This document shows, piece after piece, positions 8,857 to 18,131 of a stretch of 64,000 nucleotides of DNA. The notes under the pieces were generated by a model. The model was not told the origin of the DNA. It did not search any database and saw only the letters and a list, made by a program, of their open reading frames with translations. The translations under genes were made by a program, and so were the position numbers. This DNA is from Dictyobacter kobayashii (GTDB lineage Bacteria > Chloroflexota > Ktedonobacteria > Ktedonobacterales > Ktedonobacteraceae), in contig NZ_BIFS01000001.1 in assembly GCF_003967555.1 (NCBI RefSeq), positions 744,001 through 808,000 on the forward strand, in the 5' to 3' direction. The first letter of the stretch is position 1. Every line of letters starts with the position of its first letter.

Positions 8857-11225
8857 CTAGCGCAGGGCTTCACTGGGGAGGAAAATGCGGACGCTAACCC
8901 CTTCGTTTGGGGTGGTCTTGATGGTGACATTACCACCGGCAATCGCCAATAGCGCGCTATGGGTCAACAATCCACCACCAGTGCCGGTAGTTGAGCTGCT
9001 GGGAGCGACGATGCCAACACCATCATCAGCCACCACGACCTCCAGATGCGGATTACAGGAGGCAGAGAGGGTCAGTTGGAGACGGCGATGGACATCTGTA
9101 CCCCGTGCGTGGCGCGCGGCATTGCGTAACGCCTCCTGCACGGCAGCAAAGATCAGTTCAGCAATAGCGGGGGAACCATATCATCGATAAGATGGGCCGT
9201 TTCTTCAGAAACCTTCCATTCAACGACATCAAAGGCATGCTGGAAATCCTGTTCAAGCATAGTATGGATGGCGGTCATCATCCCATCCCGCTCCAGGCGA
9301 TGGGGTGCGCCGGTCGACATAGCTCGCATCATGGACGCGAGCTGGCGATGGACAGAGCTGATAGAGCCGATTGCTTCATGTAGGACCTGCTCAAAACGCT
9401 CAGGAGACTCTGTATCCTGATGATGCAGAGAACGCACAGTCTCCAGGCGTAACAGAGCCAGATGTAGCATGGGCAAGGTCTCATCATGCAGCACGCGGCG
9501 CTGCTGAGCACCTAATAACTTCACGTCTACGACACGCCGCCGCAATAGCCCGGCCACCGCCAGCATAGCTTCATGATCGCGCAAGGTATCCAGAATACGT
9601 TGCCCGCACGCCTGTGCCAGGTCCATATCCTCATTGGTAAAGGCTCCTCCATCCTGACGGGGCCCCAGATAGAGTTTGGCGACCAACCCCAATTCATCAT
9701 AGATTGGTAGGACCCAACAAATAACGGGCAAGCCATGCAGCAACACGCGAATCCGATAGGCATGCAAATCCGAACGCAAAGTTTGCGGCCCATGGCCATC
9801 GCTCAATATATGTTCATTGACCACGCTGCTACCCAATTCATCAGTATTCCCGGCGGGGTCTACAATCGACCAACGATATGAGAAGCTTCTCCTGACTGGT
9901 CCAGTCAGTACCACCAGACGAGCACAACGGACCTCTAAAACCTCTTTACATAGATGGAAGAAGAGAGCTTCCATATTCTGCTCAGTTTTCTGCAGATCTG
10001 TATTGAGCCAGTGGCGCACGCTCGTACTGCGCAAGAAGGGTCCTAATAATGAGACATAGCGATCGTGCGCCGTATAGCTACTCCAGGTAAAGAGTGCATA
10101 GGTACCCGTGGCAATGATAGTGATTAGCAAAAGGCTGCCCAGTGAACTATGAGTAATCAGCATCAGGAAGGAGATAAAAAGCGCAATAGTAGCCGCCACA
10201 ATGACGATACCACGCCATTGCTCAAAGAAGCCGCGCCTGGCCAGGGGTCGCTCGATCAGAATCCCATGTCGCACAATTGAATATCCAATCAGTAAAACAA
10301 TTAAAGCAACGCACCCGGTAGCATAGATATCCAGCATGATCAGATTAGCGGGAATGGTATTGGGATCGGTAAAAGAGATGGCGGGCTGCGCGCCAGTCTC
10401 CTGGACCTTTACCCAGTTGATCATTGACCAGACACCCAGCACACCCAGGCTTAATGTCAGACAGACCATTAATAAGGCGGCCAATAGCAACACAGGCCGG
10501 GCCAGGTGCCAGGAAAGGATGGGTTCATCCAGATTACCCACATCAATCTGATCATCCCAAAAAGCATCTACCAGTGAGCGACGCAAAGAACGCGTACGAG
10601 CACGCATAATGCCAAAACGCCAGAGGGCGTTAAGCAAACGTCCCACTCGTGCCGGTGTAAACCAGGGTCCAATCACACAGAATGTCACATAAGCTAGAAA
10701 AATCGGCAACACCAGCAGTGGCAAAGATAGGCTTCCAGGCAATCCCCCATCGATATCCTTGCCATAAGCCAGCAATAACAGTGTTTCTTTAAACGTAAAT
10801 GTTGATTGATTAAAGAGCAGTATCAAGAGCACACTACAGCCCAGTACTGCGCTACTAACCAATAAATATGGCCGTCGCCGACGCCATTTATTGTTGAGGA
10901 AGGAGGCATAATACAGGCCAATCACAAACCAGATATAAGGGACCCCGACGGCTGGAAACCAGACCAGGTGCCACAAAAAATCAGTGGAAATGGGTCCCCC
11001 TGTTGTTTTGGATAGAGGACCAGAAATCAACAGTGCATGAATAAAGAAGAAGAGGGCAGCCAGGCCCAATCCCACCACGCCTACGCGCGCGATCATACTA
11101 CGCCGATCGCCATTTAGCCATACGGTGAATGCCAACCACAAAAAAGCAATCAGATTAAAAATCGATAGGGCCAGAGAAACGGTTTGTAGAAACAAAACAG
11201 GAGTTTGAAAAAACAGTACAGGCAT
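8857..11225 (-). CDS. Multi-pass membrane sensor histidine kinase (NarL/DesK type), with a frameshift
   Basis: This sensor kinase is about 789 residues after repair. About nine or ten hydrophobic segments fill the first ~400 residues, then comes a GAF-like region (ALFFHLCKEVLEVR to QACGQRILDTL), a HisKA_3-type phosphoacceptor helix (RRVLHDETLPMLHLALLRLE), and a HATPase_c domain (QEALRNAARHARG, VVADDGVGI, TGTGGGLL). The frame breaks at plus GGGGG 9169-9173. One extra base restores VPPAIAELIFAAVQEALRNAARHARG and joins the kinase core to its ATPase. The start is ATG 11225, which overlaps the response-regulator stop as TAATG, so the pair is translationally coupled. An in-frame start at 11255 would overlap that gene by 31 nt and is less likely. 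Confidence 0.88.
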
Positions 11226-11995
11226 TAGTATTCTTCTTTGTAGAGAGGTACCCATTCTCCCCGGCGATCTTGCACCAGAGCAACGCCCTCCTCATCCCAC
11301 ATTACCATACGATTTAGCATATAAATCAAGGTTGCCCTCGCACGCGCAACCTTGTCATCCACAGCGTTCTCACTTAATCCCCAGGCCGCATAAATACGCC
11401 CGTTAGTCCGACTTACCGCTCGCTTATCATGAAGATTTAAGCGTGTAGCAATCTGCTCATTGGTCATACCCTGCGCCATTAGCTCAGCCACCCGTAACTC
11501 GTTTGGCTCCAATAAAGCTCGTGGAGACTGCTCATCCAGATCGCGCACCTCTTGTACACGATCTTCAATCTCAGGATCTACCAGGCTACGACCGCTCACC
11601 GCATCGCGTAAAAGAGGCACCAGCATGCTAGGCAATAGATAATTACTTTTACGCACGTAAGCGTAATGGGTTAGAATACCAGAGGCTCGAAACTCGCGAT
11701 AATACTCGTCATCATCCTGAATCGAATAAAACACGACCGGCATACGAGGACGTTCACGGCGAATGGCGACCGCAGCACCAACGCCGCTCAAGGCACGCCG
11801 ACCCTCCTGGGGATCGCGCAACTGCACATCCATCAGGATCACATCCATATCTAATTCGAGCGCGCGCATCACTGCCTCGCGACCCGTTGCCGCCTCTCCC
11901 AGAACTAGCACATCTCTGGTGGCTTCCAATCCTTCAAATAATGCTTTACGTAAAGGACCGTGATCATCAACCAGCAATACTTTCAGTGTTCCCAT
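11225..11995 (-). CDS. NarL/LuxR-type response regulator
   Basis: This is the partner regulator of the downstream histidine kinase (stop and start overlap as TAATG). About 256 residues: an N-terminal receiver domain with acidic pair D10-D11 and phosphoacceptor D56 (DVILMDVQL), and a C-terminal LuxR-type helix-turn-helix (NELRVAELMAQGMTNEQIATRLNL). The start chosen is ATG 11995 (MGTLKVLLVDDHG), because the receiver fold begins there. The frame is open to 12109, but the extra 38 residues have no domain. It probably controls its own operon and unlinked targets. Confidence 0.9.
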   Translation of the reverse strand: MGTLKVLLVDDHGPLRKALFEGLEATRDVLVLGEAATGREAVMRALELDMDVILMDVQLRDPQEGRRALSGVGAAVAIRRERPRMPVVFYSIQDDDEYYREFRASGILTHYAYVRKSNYLLPSMLVPLLRDAVSGRSLVDPEIEDRVQEVRDLDEQSPRALLEPNELRVAELMAQGMTNEQIATRLNLHDKRAVSRTNGRIYAAWGLSENAVDDKVARARATLIYMLNRMVMWDEEGVALVQDRRGEWVPLYKEEY

Positions 11996-12565
11996 ACAGA
12001 TAACCTGGCTACTCCATGCGATGATGCCAGCCAACAGCTGACTTTTCTCATATGCAGACCAATCCTGCATTTCGCTTTTCACATCTATACATATTGCCAA
12101 GTATAGCAATTTTTGGCATAAGAAGATAGCATCCGAAACCCAAAAATCTGCACCCGCGAACCGCCCAGGTTATTTGTGGAGTCGTACAACTGCGTGAAAC
12201 GGGGATGCAAGGGATCGCAGGATTTAACCAGAAAGTCAGAAACAGCGCACCCAAAACCTCTCCACTCGTCTTCTACCACCATCCCTCGGTCAAAGAGAGA
12301 AGTAGAATAACCCTGCCAGAATGTGCATGCTATATTGAAATTAGGCTGAGAAAACTATACTATAGCACCGTACATAGTAGAGGCATTGCGCAAAGGGAGG
12401 CCACGTACCCACAGGCGTGATAATACATGCAACAGTGCATAGTATGCATACACATGTGGCAATGTGCACTCCTTTTTACAGCATAAATAGTACAGCGAGA
12501 ACCGCGGCAACAGCAGGTTGCTTATAAGATAGCCACTACAGACGAAACATAGAGGATAAAGAGAA
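11996..12565. other. Divergent intergenic region between the response regulator and GH57 gene
   Basis: About 570 bases with no convincing gene on either strand. It should hold two divergent promoters. The only clear element is a 13-nt perfect palindrome TGCATA-G-TATGCA at 12436-12448, which looks like a protein-binding operator. No repeat, RNA gene or terminator was recognised. Confidence 0.4.
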
Positions 12566-14764
12566 ATGACAACAGGGTCAAATCAACACAAGAGCATTCA
12601 TATCGGGCTGCTTTTACATAATCACCAACCAGTTGGGAATTTCCCCTGGGTATTTCAACAGGTGTACGAAGAATCTTACCTGCCAATGATTGAGGCACTG
12701 GAACGACATCCAAATGTACGCCTCTCACTCCACTATACGGGTTCACTCCTGGATTGGTTGGAAGAGGCCCATCCAGAATTCTTGCGCCGCGTAGCTGAGC
12801 TCGTGGCCCGCCAACAGGTTGAGATTGTGGGTGGTGGCTACTATGAGCCAATCCTCCCCTCTATTCCTGATAGTGACAAGGTAACCCAGATTCGCCGCCT
12901 GACCGAACGTGTAGAGGCCGACTTTGGGACTCATCCAACCGGCATGTGGTTAGCTGAGCGCGTCTGGGAGCCCAGTTTACCTCGCTATCTAACAGAAGCG
13001 GGTATCGAATGGACGATTCTGGACGACATCCATTTTAAGAATGTGGGTCTGGAAGATAAAGATCTCTATGGCTACTATGCCACCGAGGATCAAACAGGCA
13101 TCTTGAAGGTCTATGCGACCAGCCAATCGTTGCGCTACACCATTCCATGGCGCCCTCCCCAGGAGACGATTGATACATTGAAAAAGCTGGCGACCACGGA
13201 TGGCAATCGCATTGTGGTCATGGGCGATGATGGCGAAAAATTTGGTAGCTGGCCCGATACACATCCATATTGTTGGGGACCCGACGGCCACTCTGGGTGG
13301 GTAGATCAGTTCTTCAGTGCGCTGGAAGAGAATAGCGACTGGCTGCACACTACCCCATTGGGAGAATATGCCAATCAGCACTCAGCCCTGGGACGGGTTT
13401 ATATTCCCACATCATCCTATATTGAAATGACCGAGTGGGCCCTACCAGCTCAGCGCTCTTATCAATTTTCACAGCTCGTACATCAACTGGAACACGAAAA
13501 ACGCAATGATATCCTCCAGTTTATGCGCGGTGGCTTCTGGCGCAGTTTCCTGGTGCGCTATCCTGAGATCAACAACCAGCATAAGAAAATGTTGCGTGTC
13601 CATGACGCCGTCTATAAGGCTGGTGCCAGCGAAGAGGTTGGCTTAACCCATCTATTAAAGGCTCAGGCCAACGATACCTACTGGCATGGTCTCTTTGGTG
13701 GCATTTATATGGCCCATGTGCGCTCAGCTATTTATCACCACTTGATCAAAGCAGAGAATGCCGCCGACCGTGTCAAGCACGGATCAGCATCATGGCAACA
13801 ATATGAATTCACCGATTTTGAGCGCAACACGCTCCAGCAACTGATCATTGAAAGCGACCAACAAAACCTCTATCTGGACCCCCAGCATGGTGGCAGTCTG
13901 TTCGAATGGGACTTGAGACGTAGCGCCCATAATATGCTCAGCGTCATGACACGGCAAGAAGAGAGCTATCACCAGACACTGCGCACCTACGAGCAGGAGC
14001 GACGTCGTAACGCCGCCAGCAAGGAACAAGAGCAGGCCAGTGGCGATCCAGGCAATCCACACAGCACCATCCGTACCAAAGAAGCGGATCTGGACCAGCA
14101 TCTGGTGATGGATCGCTATCGCCGTAGTAGCCTGGTAGATCATTTCTTACCTGCCGGCCTGCCACTCGCCAGTTTTGCGCAGGTGCGCTATGAGGAGCAG
14201 GGCAACTTTGCCAACGAACCCTATCAGACAGAAATTGCGCAGGACGAGACCGGCATCACGGTTGTAATGAGTCGCGATGGCCAGGTTAAACGTGCCGGAG
14301 CGCTAAGCCCCTTACCAGTACGCCTGACCAAAACACTCTTTGTTCCTAAGGGAGAGGAAAAGCTGGTCATCCGTTACCAGATTGAGAACCAGGGTCAGGC
14401 ACGCCTACAAAGCACGTTCGCCACTGAATTAAATGTGAACCTGCTCGGCGGCGGTGGCAATCCACAAGCCTACTGTTTCGTTGACGGACAACAGTTAGAT
14501 AGTCACAGCTTTGATAGCACAGGAGAGGTCAATAATGTCCAGGCTATGCACATTGGAAATAGCTGGCTACAACAAGACCTGGGCATCTCACTAAATCAAC
14601 CCGCAACCCTCTGGCACTACTCAATCGATACCGTCACTGGATCAGAAGCAGGCTTTGAACGTACCCATCAGGGAAGCAACTTCACCTTCCTCTGGACACT
14701 ATCCCTGGATGGTGGTGAAAGCTGGCATGTCGAAATTACTGCCCTGGGCAAGCAGTCAAGGTAA
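12566..14764 (+). CDS. GH57 4-alpha-glucanotransferase/alpha-amylase
   Basis: This is a 732-residue glycoside hydrolase family 57 enzyme acting on alpha-1,4-glucans (glycogen, maltodextrin) by a retaining mechanism. Seen: N-terminal LLLHNHQPVGNF (HQP motif), GGGYYEPILPSIP, the nucleophile Glu at 131 in WLAERVWEP, and the DDGEKFGSWP motif at 221-230 carrying the acid/base Asp. The C-terminal half has the DUF1925/DUF1926-type beta-sandwich found in the Thermococcus glucanotransferase group. There is no signal peptide, so it is cytoplasmic. ATG 12566 is preceded by GAGGATAAAGAGAA. With the GH13 enzyme at 58-60 kb it suggests internal glycogen metabolism. Confidence 0.92.
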   Translation: MTTGSNQHKSIHIGLLLHNHQPVGNFPWVFQQVYEESYLPMIEALERHPNVRLSLHYTGSLLDWLEEAHPEFLRRVAELVARQQVEIVGGGYYEPILPSIPDSDKVTQIRRLTERVEADFGTHPTGMWLAERVWEPSLPRYLTEAGIEWTILDDIHFKNVGLEDKDLYGYYATEDQTGILKVYATSQSLRYTIPWRPPQETIDTLKKLATTDGNRIVVMGDDGEKFGSWPDTHPYCWGPDGHSGWVDQFFSALEENSDWLHTTPLGEYANQHSALGRVYIPTSSYIEMTEWALPAQRSYQFSQLVHQLEHEKRNDILQFMRGGFWRSFLVRYPEINNQHKKMLRVHDAVYKAGASEEVGLTHLLKAQANDTYWHGLFGGIYMAHVRSAIYHHLIKAENAADRVKHGSASWQQYEFTDFERNTLQQLIIESDQQNLYLDPQHGGSLFEWDLRRSAHNMLSVMTRQEESYHQTLRTYEQERRRNAASKEQEQASGDPGNPHSTIRTKEADLDQHLVMDRYRRSSLVDHFLPAGLPLASFAQVRYEEQGNFANEPYQTEIAQDETGITVVMSRDGQVKRAGALSPLPVRLTKTLFVPKGEEKLVIRYQIENQGQARLQSTFATELNVNLLGGGGNPQAYCFVDGQQLDSHSFDSTGEVNNVQAMHIGNSWLQQDLGISLNQPATLWHYSIDTVTGSEAGFERTHQGSNFTFLWTLSLDGGESWHVEITALGKQSR

Positions 14765-14804
14765 CCTAAAAGTCCTGTCCATATAGGATCAAACAGGCAT
14801 AGTT

Positions 14805-14913
14805 GAAAAAGAAACATATATGTGACGTTGATTACAAGGAGGAAAGAATTTGCCTCATGGCATATCTTTCTAATTCTCTGCACAAGAGATGACATATTAT
14901 ATGTTTCTTTTTC
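14805..14913. repeat. 16-bp perfect inverted repeat enclosing 77 nt
   Basis: Arms 14805-14820 and 14898-14913 are exact reverse complements (16 of 16; GAAAAAGAAACATATA). The 77-nt interior contains AAGGAGGAAAGAA but no gene. It lies 40 nt after the GH57 stop. It could be a long-loop terminator (the right arm carries TTTCTTTTTC), an untranslated regulatory RNA, or a degenerate miniature element. Confidence 0.6.
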
Positions 14914-15039
14914 TTATCGCTTGCACAGACAACCAGGCATATGGACGAAGCCGGCATCAGCTTACGTATCTATAAGGTGATGTATTTATGTTGCTGAGAT
15001 AATTATCGATTATTCTGTATATAGAAAGGAGGAAAGGAC

Positions 15040-15756
15040 GTGCAGAAGGTCTTCGTGCTACAGCATGAGTGGGGCAATCCCATGGGCTATCTGGGAGAAC
15101 TTTTAGAGGCTCATGACATTGCATATGATGTCGCAGAGATCGAAAAAGATACGCTCCCAGATCCATCCGCCTATAGCGCCATTATTGCGCTGGGTGGCTC
15201 CCAACATGTATATGCAGTACAAGAATATCCTTACCTGGTACAGGAAAAAGTCTGGCTACACGACATCGTTGCTCAAAATATTCCTTACCTGGGCATCTGC
15301 CTGGGCTGCCAGTTACTGGCTGATGCATTTGGAGGGCTAGTGCGCCAGCATATAATGGCTGAAATTGGATTTTTTGACGTGCAACTTACCCCACAAGGGC
15401 AACAAGATCCCTTGTTTAATGGCTTACCTGGCTACCAGAAGGTATTTCACTGGCATGAAGATACTTTCGACCTGCCAGATGGCGCAGTACTGCTAGCAAC
15501 CAGCGCAAACACAGAGAATCAGGCCTTTCGCTATGGGCGCTACGCCTATGGACTCCAGTATCATATAGAACTTGATAATGATACTCTTAATACCTGGCTT
15601 TATCATCCGTCAATGAAAGAGAGTATGATTACCACTTTAGGAATTCCAGCCTACCAGGCTATCGAGCAAGAGCGAAAAAAACAGTTTCCTATCTATCAAC
15701 AGCATACAAAAATGCTATTTGAGAATTTTCTAAGAATATGTAATCTGATCCATTGA
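15040..15756 (+). CDS. Class I glutamine amidotransferase-like protein
   Basis: This 238-residue single-domain class I amidotransferase is similar to the stand-alone GMP-synthase-like group. The triad is visible: nucleophile C87 in LGICLGCQ, and H175/E177 in LQYHIELD. Such proteins release ammonia from glutamine or act as gamma-glutamyl hydrolases on small molecules; the partner and substrate are unknown. The start is GTG 15040 with a near-perfect AAAGGAGGAAAGG ribosome site at 15026-15038. It is a single-gene unit with its own terminator. Confidence 0.87.
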   Translation: MQKVFVLQHEWGNPMGYLGELLEAHDIAYDVAEIEKDTLPDPSAYSAIIALGGSQHVYAVQEYPYLVQEKVWLHDIVAQNIPYLGICLGCQLLADAFGGLVRQHIMAEIGFFDVQLTPQGQQDPLFNGLPGYQKVFHWHEDTFDLPDGAVLLATSANTENQAFRYGRYAYGLQYHIELDNDTLNTWLYHPSMKESMITTLGIPAYQAIEQERKKQFPIYQQHTKMLFENFLRICNLIH

Positions 15757-15790
15757 AAAGGGCATTCCAGAATGCAAAACCCTTTTCTTT
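15755..15790 (+). terminator. Intrinsic terminator after the amidotransferase gene
   Basis: An outer stem (15755-15762 with 15780-15787) and an inner stem CATTC/GAATG are followed by TTTT at 15788-15791. A five-base bulge interrupts the right arm. Confidence 0.7.
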
Positions 15791-15965
15791 TCATCCAACA
15801 ATCTGCTATACTTGCACTCAATAGTTTATGTACCAACCACACAGAGGTTCGACCAATACATCAATCTAACGAACCCAAAATGTATACAGCAGGCCGTTGG
15901 GGGTTGTGACAAAGTAGAGCAAGTATAGGACTTGAAGAACCAACTTTAATGGTATCCTGGACCAT

Positions 15966-16997
15966 GTGGTCTGTTCTATTGTTAATGGTATAGACATGAA
16001 TTATCAAGTGATGAGAAAAAGTACAACATCTATAGTAAAATCATTCGAAAGGCAGCAATCGACGAAGATGCCACACAAAACCAGACATTATAAACGTACT
16101 ACTATTCATCATCTTCATAAGCGATCACCTTTCGCTACTTCTAGTCGCAGCATCGCCAACGAACGCCACCCGACCCGTAATGAAGACAGTATGATTATCG
16201 ATGAACTCGGTGGCCTCTTTGCTGTCTTTGATGGCGTAGGTGGTAGCGCAGCTGCTGAAATCGCTTCCCAGACGGCTGCCCACTCTACCCGCCAGGCCTG
16301 GAAACGCATACTTACACGCGAGCGCAACCGTCGCAAAATCTATACATTTCTGGAAGATTGCAGCAAGCGCGATCTCTGCGAGATTCTGGAAAAACTCATC
16401 TTAGAAGCAGACGAACAGGTACGAACCAGCGGCGCCCAGCGAGCAGGCACAGATGATCTTGCTACGACCGTGGCCCTGGCAGCTTTTTGCGGCCAACCTG
16501 GCTCGCATGACTATATGATGGTCTATGCCCATGTGGGAGATAGCCGCATCTATCTATTGCGTGGAGATGAACGCATCAAGCGCCTCACCCACGATGATGG
16601 TCTATTAACCAAGCTGGTCGAGAATCAGATTGTTAATGAATATCACGCTTTTCGCATTGACCAGGCGATGCGAGCTGACCAGCTCTCTGAAGTCGAATAC
16701 AGCTACTTTAGATTACGCGGCGGCATTACACAAGCACTGGGAGGCCCGATACCACCTACTATCCACACCGATAAGATAAGTATACGTCCGGGAGATCGCA
16801 TCCTCTTATGTACTGATGGTATCCATGATAATTTAACAGACGAAGAGATTGAAGATATCCTGAGAACAAGTCCGCGTCCTTCTGCTGCACGCGTTCTGGT
16901 TGAGAGTGCACGCCAACGGTCACACGAAGATCGCAGCCAGACTATTCGTTCCAAACCAGATGATATGAGCGCCATCGTTATGACATGTCGCTTTTAG
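15966..16997 (+). CDS. PP2C-family (PPM) Ser/Thr protein phosphatase
   Basis: This is a metal-dependent protein phosphatase likely opposing the PknB-type kinases in this window. Motifs in order: RNEDS (metal Asp region), FAVFDGVGGSAAAE, AHVGDSRIYLLRGD, LCTDGIHDNLTDEEI and DDMSAIVM. It is soluble, with no membrane segment. A basic, Thr/His-rich stretch of about 65 residues precedes the domain, and the start is uncertain: ATGs at 15966, 15996 and 16068 are all in frame and none has a strong ribosome site. The first is used here. A ~40-residue insertion between the VGDSR and GGPIPP strands is slightly longer than usual. Confidence 0.9.
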   Translation: MVCSIVNGIDMNYQVMRKSTTSIVKSFERQQSTKMPHKTRHYKRTTIHHLHKRSPFATSSRSIANERHPTRNEDSMIIDELGGLFAVFDGVGGSAAAEIASQTAAHSTRQAWKRILTRERNRRKIYTFLEDCSKRDLCEILEKLILEADEQVRTSGAQRAGTDDLATTVALAAFCGQPGSHDYMMVYAHVGDSRIYLLRGDERIKRLTHDDGLLTKLVENQIVNEYHAFRIDQAMRADQLSEVEYSYFRLRGGITQALGGPIPPTIHTDKISIRPGDRILLCTDGIHDNLTDEEIEDILRTSPRPSAARVLVESARQRSHEDRSQTIRSKPDDMSAIVMTCRF

Positions 16998-17318
16998 TAA
17001 ATCTATTAAAAGCCAGCGCAATAAGAAAGGAAGCGTGGCGCTACATTTGCAACTGATCTGCTTGCAAGTGCCATTCTAAACAGACAGCAACACGTATCCG
17101 CATGAACGGCAAGCTGGGGTCGTCAACGACCCCTGGGTGCTCTTTTCCCTTTTTTGGCCATTCCTCCTCACAAACAGAAAACATCACAGACTCAATCCAG
17201 AGAAAGCCAGCTCAGGATCATAGAATTTTTCAGTAATACAATCAAATACATCAACATATTTATTAGACTATCCGATAAAGAATAGTGCTTAACACTGATA
17301 GCACATAGAGGAGGTCTT
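16998..17318. other. Gap between the PP2C and nucleotidyltransferase genes, with a terminator
   Basis: This stretch holds a hairpin at 17116-17133 (GGGGTCGT paired with ACGACCCC), followed by TCTTTTCCCTTTTTT, a likely terminator for the phosphatase gene. The rest is AT-rich and presumably carries the promoter of the next gene; AGGAGG lies just before ATG 17319. Confidence 0.6.
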
Positions 17319-18059
17319 ATGAACGCTGTTGATATTGCGCGTACCTTTGTGGATCGAGAGTTTCCCAATTGTAAAGCCGCTATTCTTGCTGGTAGTGCCG
17401 CTCGGGGAGAAGAAACAGAGCAGTCGGATCTAGATATTCTAGTGATCAATGAAGAGGGTGCGTCTGCTTATGAAGAGTCATTAAGTGCCTTAGGACGTTC
17501 TATTGATGTTCTGTTTTATACCCATAAGACATGCCTCAAGCTCTTCAAGCAGGAAATCCAGCGACGCCGACCAGTGTTATCGCACATGTGCGCGCAAGGT
17601 ATTATCCTTAAAGACACTGATGGGCTGGCACAACAAATTCAGCATGAAGCCAGGCAAGTACTACAATATGGCCCGGAACCAATAAGTCAGGAAGAACAAA
17701 ATATACATCGCAATGAGCTTACAGACTATCTTGACGATCTTATTGGATCAAAGAACCCCTATGAGAACTACATCATTGCTTTTCACGTGATCGTCGGGTC
17801 CATTGTTATCCAACTCAATGCCCATAAACACTGGCTTGGTGCAGGCAAATGGCTCCTACGCGAATTCCAGCATTATGATCCCCAGCAGGCCCAACAATGC
17901 TTGCACGCAATGGATAGCTTCTATAAACATGGAAGGAAAGAGGATTTAATTGCTTTTGCCGAACAATCATTGCAATCAACCGGTGGCAGATTACACACTA
18001 TTGTTCATGGTCAAAAAGAGCAGCCTCAGCAAGAAGATCTTCTGACATCTGAAGCATAA
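17319..18059 (+). CDS. Pol-beta-fold nucleotidyltransferase domain protein
   Basis: This 246-residue protein has an N-terminal nucleotidyltransferase core: ILAGSAARGEETEQSDLDILV carries the GS and DxD metal-binding signature, followed by RSIDVLFY with the third acidic position. The C-terminal ~130 residues are alpha-helical, as in aminoglycoside-nucleotidyltransferase-like and KNTase-C-like proteins. The possible activity is transfer of NMP to a small molecule or protein, and the substrate is unknown. There is no antitoxin-like partner beside it, so a MNT-HEPN pair is not supported. The ribosome site GAGGAGG at 17310-17316 fixes the start. Confidence 0.8.
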   Translation: MNAVDIARTFVDREFPNCKAAILAGSAARGEETEQSDLDILVINEEGASAYEESLSALGRSIDVLFYTHKTCLKLFKQEIQRRRPVLSHMCAQGIILKDTDGLAQQIQHEARQVLQYGPEPISQEEQNIHRNELTDYLDDLIGSKNPYENYIIAFHVIVGSIVIQLNAHKHWLGAGKWLLREFQHYDPQQAQQCLHAMDSFYKHGRKEDLIAFAEQSLQSTGGRLHTIVHGQKEQPQQEDLLTSEA

Positions 18060-18080
18060 AACATAGCGCAATAAGACAGA

Positions 18081-18119
18081 TAGTATCTTCAACAGCTATA
18101 AACACTGTTGAAGATACTA
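18081..18119. terminator. Bidirectional hairpin between convergent genes
   Basis: A perfect 15-bp stem (18081-18095 with 18105-18119) and a 9-nt loop lie between the nucleotidyltransferase (plus) and ftsH (minus). There is no strong T-run on either side. Confidence 0.6.
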
Positions 18120-18131
18120 CCTACCTACCAG

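Noticed and set aside
17319-18059. Nucleotidyltransferase considered as a toxin-antitoxin component
   Set aside because: No HEPN-type or small antitoxin gene beside it; single transcription unit with its own terminator.
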